From: an uncultured Selenomonadaceae bacterium
GTDB taxonomy: Bacteria; Bacillota; Negativicutes; Selenomonadales; Selenomonadaceae
Length of the DNA: 6,467 nt
Reading direction: 5' to 3'
Assembly (NCBI GenBank): GCA_905236255.1
Contig: CAJOPK010000161.1
Span: forward strand, 1 to 6,467
The notes under the pieces were generated by a model. The model was not told the DNA's origin, searched no databases, and saw only the letters and a program-made list of their open reading frames with translations. The position numbers and the translations under genes were made by a program. How positions within the stretch are numbered: position 1 is the first letter of the stretch; each line of letters starts with the position of its first letter. Below, in pieces: positions 6,447 to 6,467 of the stretch.

Positions 6447-6467
6447 ATAAGCGGCTCGGCTTTAAAG

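Noticed and set aside
1..6467. CRISPR arrays, insertion sequences, toxin-antitoxin or defence genes
   Set aside because: No repeat-spacer pattern, terminal inverted repeats, transposase motifs or defence domains were seen on either strand.

Overview
The window looks like ordinary chromosome from a moderately AT-rich bacterium. A Firmicute is likely, and a diderm Negativicute (Selenomonas-like) is my best guess. The reasons are strong purine-rich Shine-Dalgarno sites, frequent TTG start codons, a tRNA-Pro with encoded CCA, and the general look of the proteins. The taxonomic call is inference from style, not from a marker gene. I see no phage, IS element, CRISPR array or integrase.

Layout: (1) 5-81, a complete tRNA-Pro with anticodon GGG on the + strand, followed by a strong hairpin at 132-159 and a bidirectional terminator at 187-227. 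(2) 242-1492 on the - strand, sstT, a Na+-coupled serine/threonine symporter of the DAACS family, read toward that terminator. (3) 1493-1656, a divergent control region with a plausible promoter on each strand, a 10-bp palindrome inside the sstT promoter, and a 13-bp sequence repeated directly 49 bp apart. (4) 1657-6446 on the + strand, four closely packed genes that read like one operon: a GT92/GT2-like glycosyltransferase with an unrecognised C-terminal part; a Sec-exported serine hydrolase of the beta-lactamase/DD-peptidase fold; a Tat-exported M15 zinc peptidase; and rsmB, the 16S rRNA m5C967 methyltransferase.

How they may work together: the two exported enzymes belong to families that cleave peptidoglycan peptides, one through an active-site serine and one through zinc, and they leave the cytoplasm by different routes. 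With a cytoplasmic glycosyltransferase upstream, this could be a small envelope-remodelling unit, with the housekeeping rsmB carried at its end. That joint role is inferred from position and family only.

The window holds no clear new defence or mobile system. The points most worth a second look are the glycosyltransferase/serine hydrolase/M15 peptidase set, the orphan C-terminal part of the glycosyltransferase, the duplicated element upstream of it, and the start-codon anomalies (three likely TTG starts in five genes, and an rsmB start with a badly placed ribosome binding site).
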